Assembly: GCA_938030705.1 (NCBI GenBank)
Contig: CALHIR010000001.1
Coordinates: 142,017-206,016 of the forward strand
Reading direction: 5' to 3'
DNA: 64,000 nucleotides
Source of the DNA: Candidatus Poseidoniaceae archaeon
GTDB lineage: Archaea; Thermoplasmatota; Poseidoniia; Poseidoniales; Poseidoniaceae
Of this stretch, positions 63,942 to 64,000 are shown piece by piece (position 1 is the stretch's first letter; the number at the start of each line of letters is the position of its first letter). Below the pieces are notes generated by a model. That model did not search any database. It was not told the origin of the DNA and saw nothing but the letters and a program-made list of their open reading frames with translations. The translations under genes and the position numbers were made by a program.

Positions 63942-63966
63942 AGTCCGAACCCCCTGTTCGGTGGAC
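63942..63966 (+). other. Short hairpin downstream of tRNA-Ala
   Basis: CCGAAC (63945-63950) and GTTCGG (63956-63961) pair around a CCCCT loop, with flanking bases partly complementary. It could end or process the tRNA transcript, but it has no U-tract and no further support. Confidence 0.25.
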
Positions 63967-64000
63967 TGCGCCAAACTGTCCGATTAGAGTCCAAACCCCT

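Overview
The window reads as a dense stretch of archaeal chromosome. The best fit is a marine Thermoplasmatota lineage such as Marine Group II (Candidatus Poseidoniales). Archaeal information-processing genes support this: replication factor C small subunit, transcription factor B, ribosomal protein L40e, GatD, archaeal-type AspRS, membrane LonB, a UPF0147 protein and an intron-containing tRNA-Met. Very large secreted, single-pass surface proteins with acidic or tryptophan-rich cytoplasmic tails point the same way. The lineage call is inference, since no marker was compared to a database. No gap exceeds about 300 bases, and I saw no IS element, prophage or CRISPR array.

Layout. 1-4054 (minus): a membrane-microdomain operon (two small membrane proteins, NfeD-like protein, flotillin) followed by formate-THF ligase, cut by the window start. 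4136-7917 (plus): divergent shikimate dehydrogenase and a secreted hydrolase-like protein that lacks its nucleophile. 7918-14695 (minus): acyl-CoA carboxylase beta subunit, GatD, and a TetR/ABC ATPase/FtsX-permease operon with a palindromic operator. 14804-17151: tRNA-Met, a membrane protein and RfcS. 17292-29077 (plus): a 3055-residue DNRLRE-repeat surface protein translationally coupled to a second Ig-repeat surface protein. 29139-29558: a ferritin-like protein.

29567-42247 is almost entirely minus strand and is the most interesting part. It holds an amino-acid permease with a C-terminal EF-hand, a 2-aminophenol 1,6-dioxygenase beta subunit (AmnB), and a fusion of the alpha subunit (AmnA) to a 2-aminomuconate deaminase-like RidA domain (AmnD). 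Further upstream come an AmnC-like semialdehyde dehydrogenase, an asparaginase-II-family protein, a luciferase-like flavin monooxygenase, a TPR protein, an SDR and a kynurenine-formamidase-like hydrolase. PanB and a free-standing Lon N-domain sit among them. Together they suggest meta-cleavage catabolism of an aminophenol-type aromatic (ring opening, semialdehyde oxidation, deamination) in a planktonic archaeon, with pathway genes supplying and processing nitrogenous intermediates.

42315-64000: CPBP protease, AspRS, a surface protein with an SGNH hydrolase domain and a cytoplasmic zinc ribbon, a TrmI-like tRNA methyltransferase, a surface protein with an N-terminal CGHC motif, LonB, two transporters, UPF0147, an archaeal prepilin peptidase, L40e, an MBL-fold protein without its metal motif, a propeller-like protein, a small zinc protein, TFB, PurA and tRNA-Ala.

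Start codons were chosen from Shine-Dalgarno matches, ATGA overlaps and family N-termini. Several differ from the longest open frame, and the entries say so.
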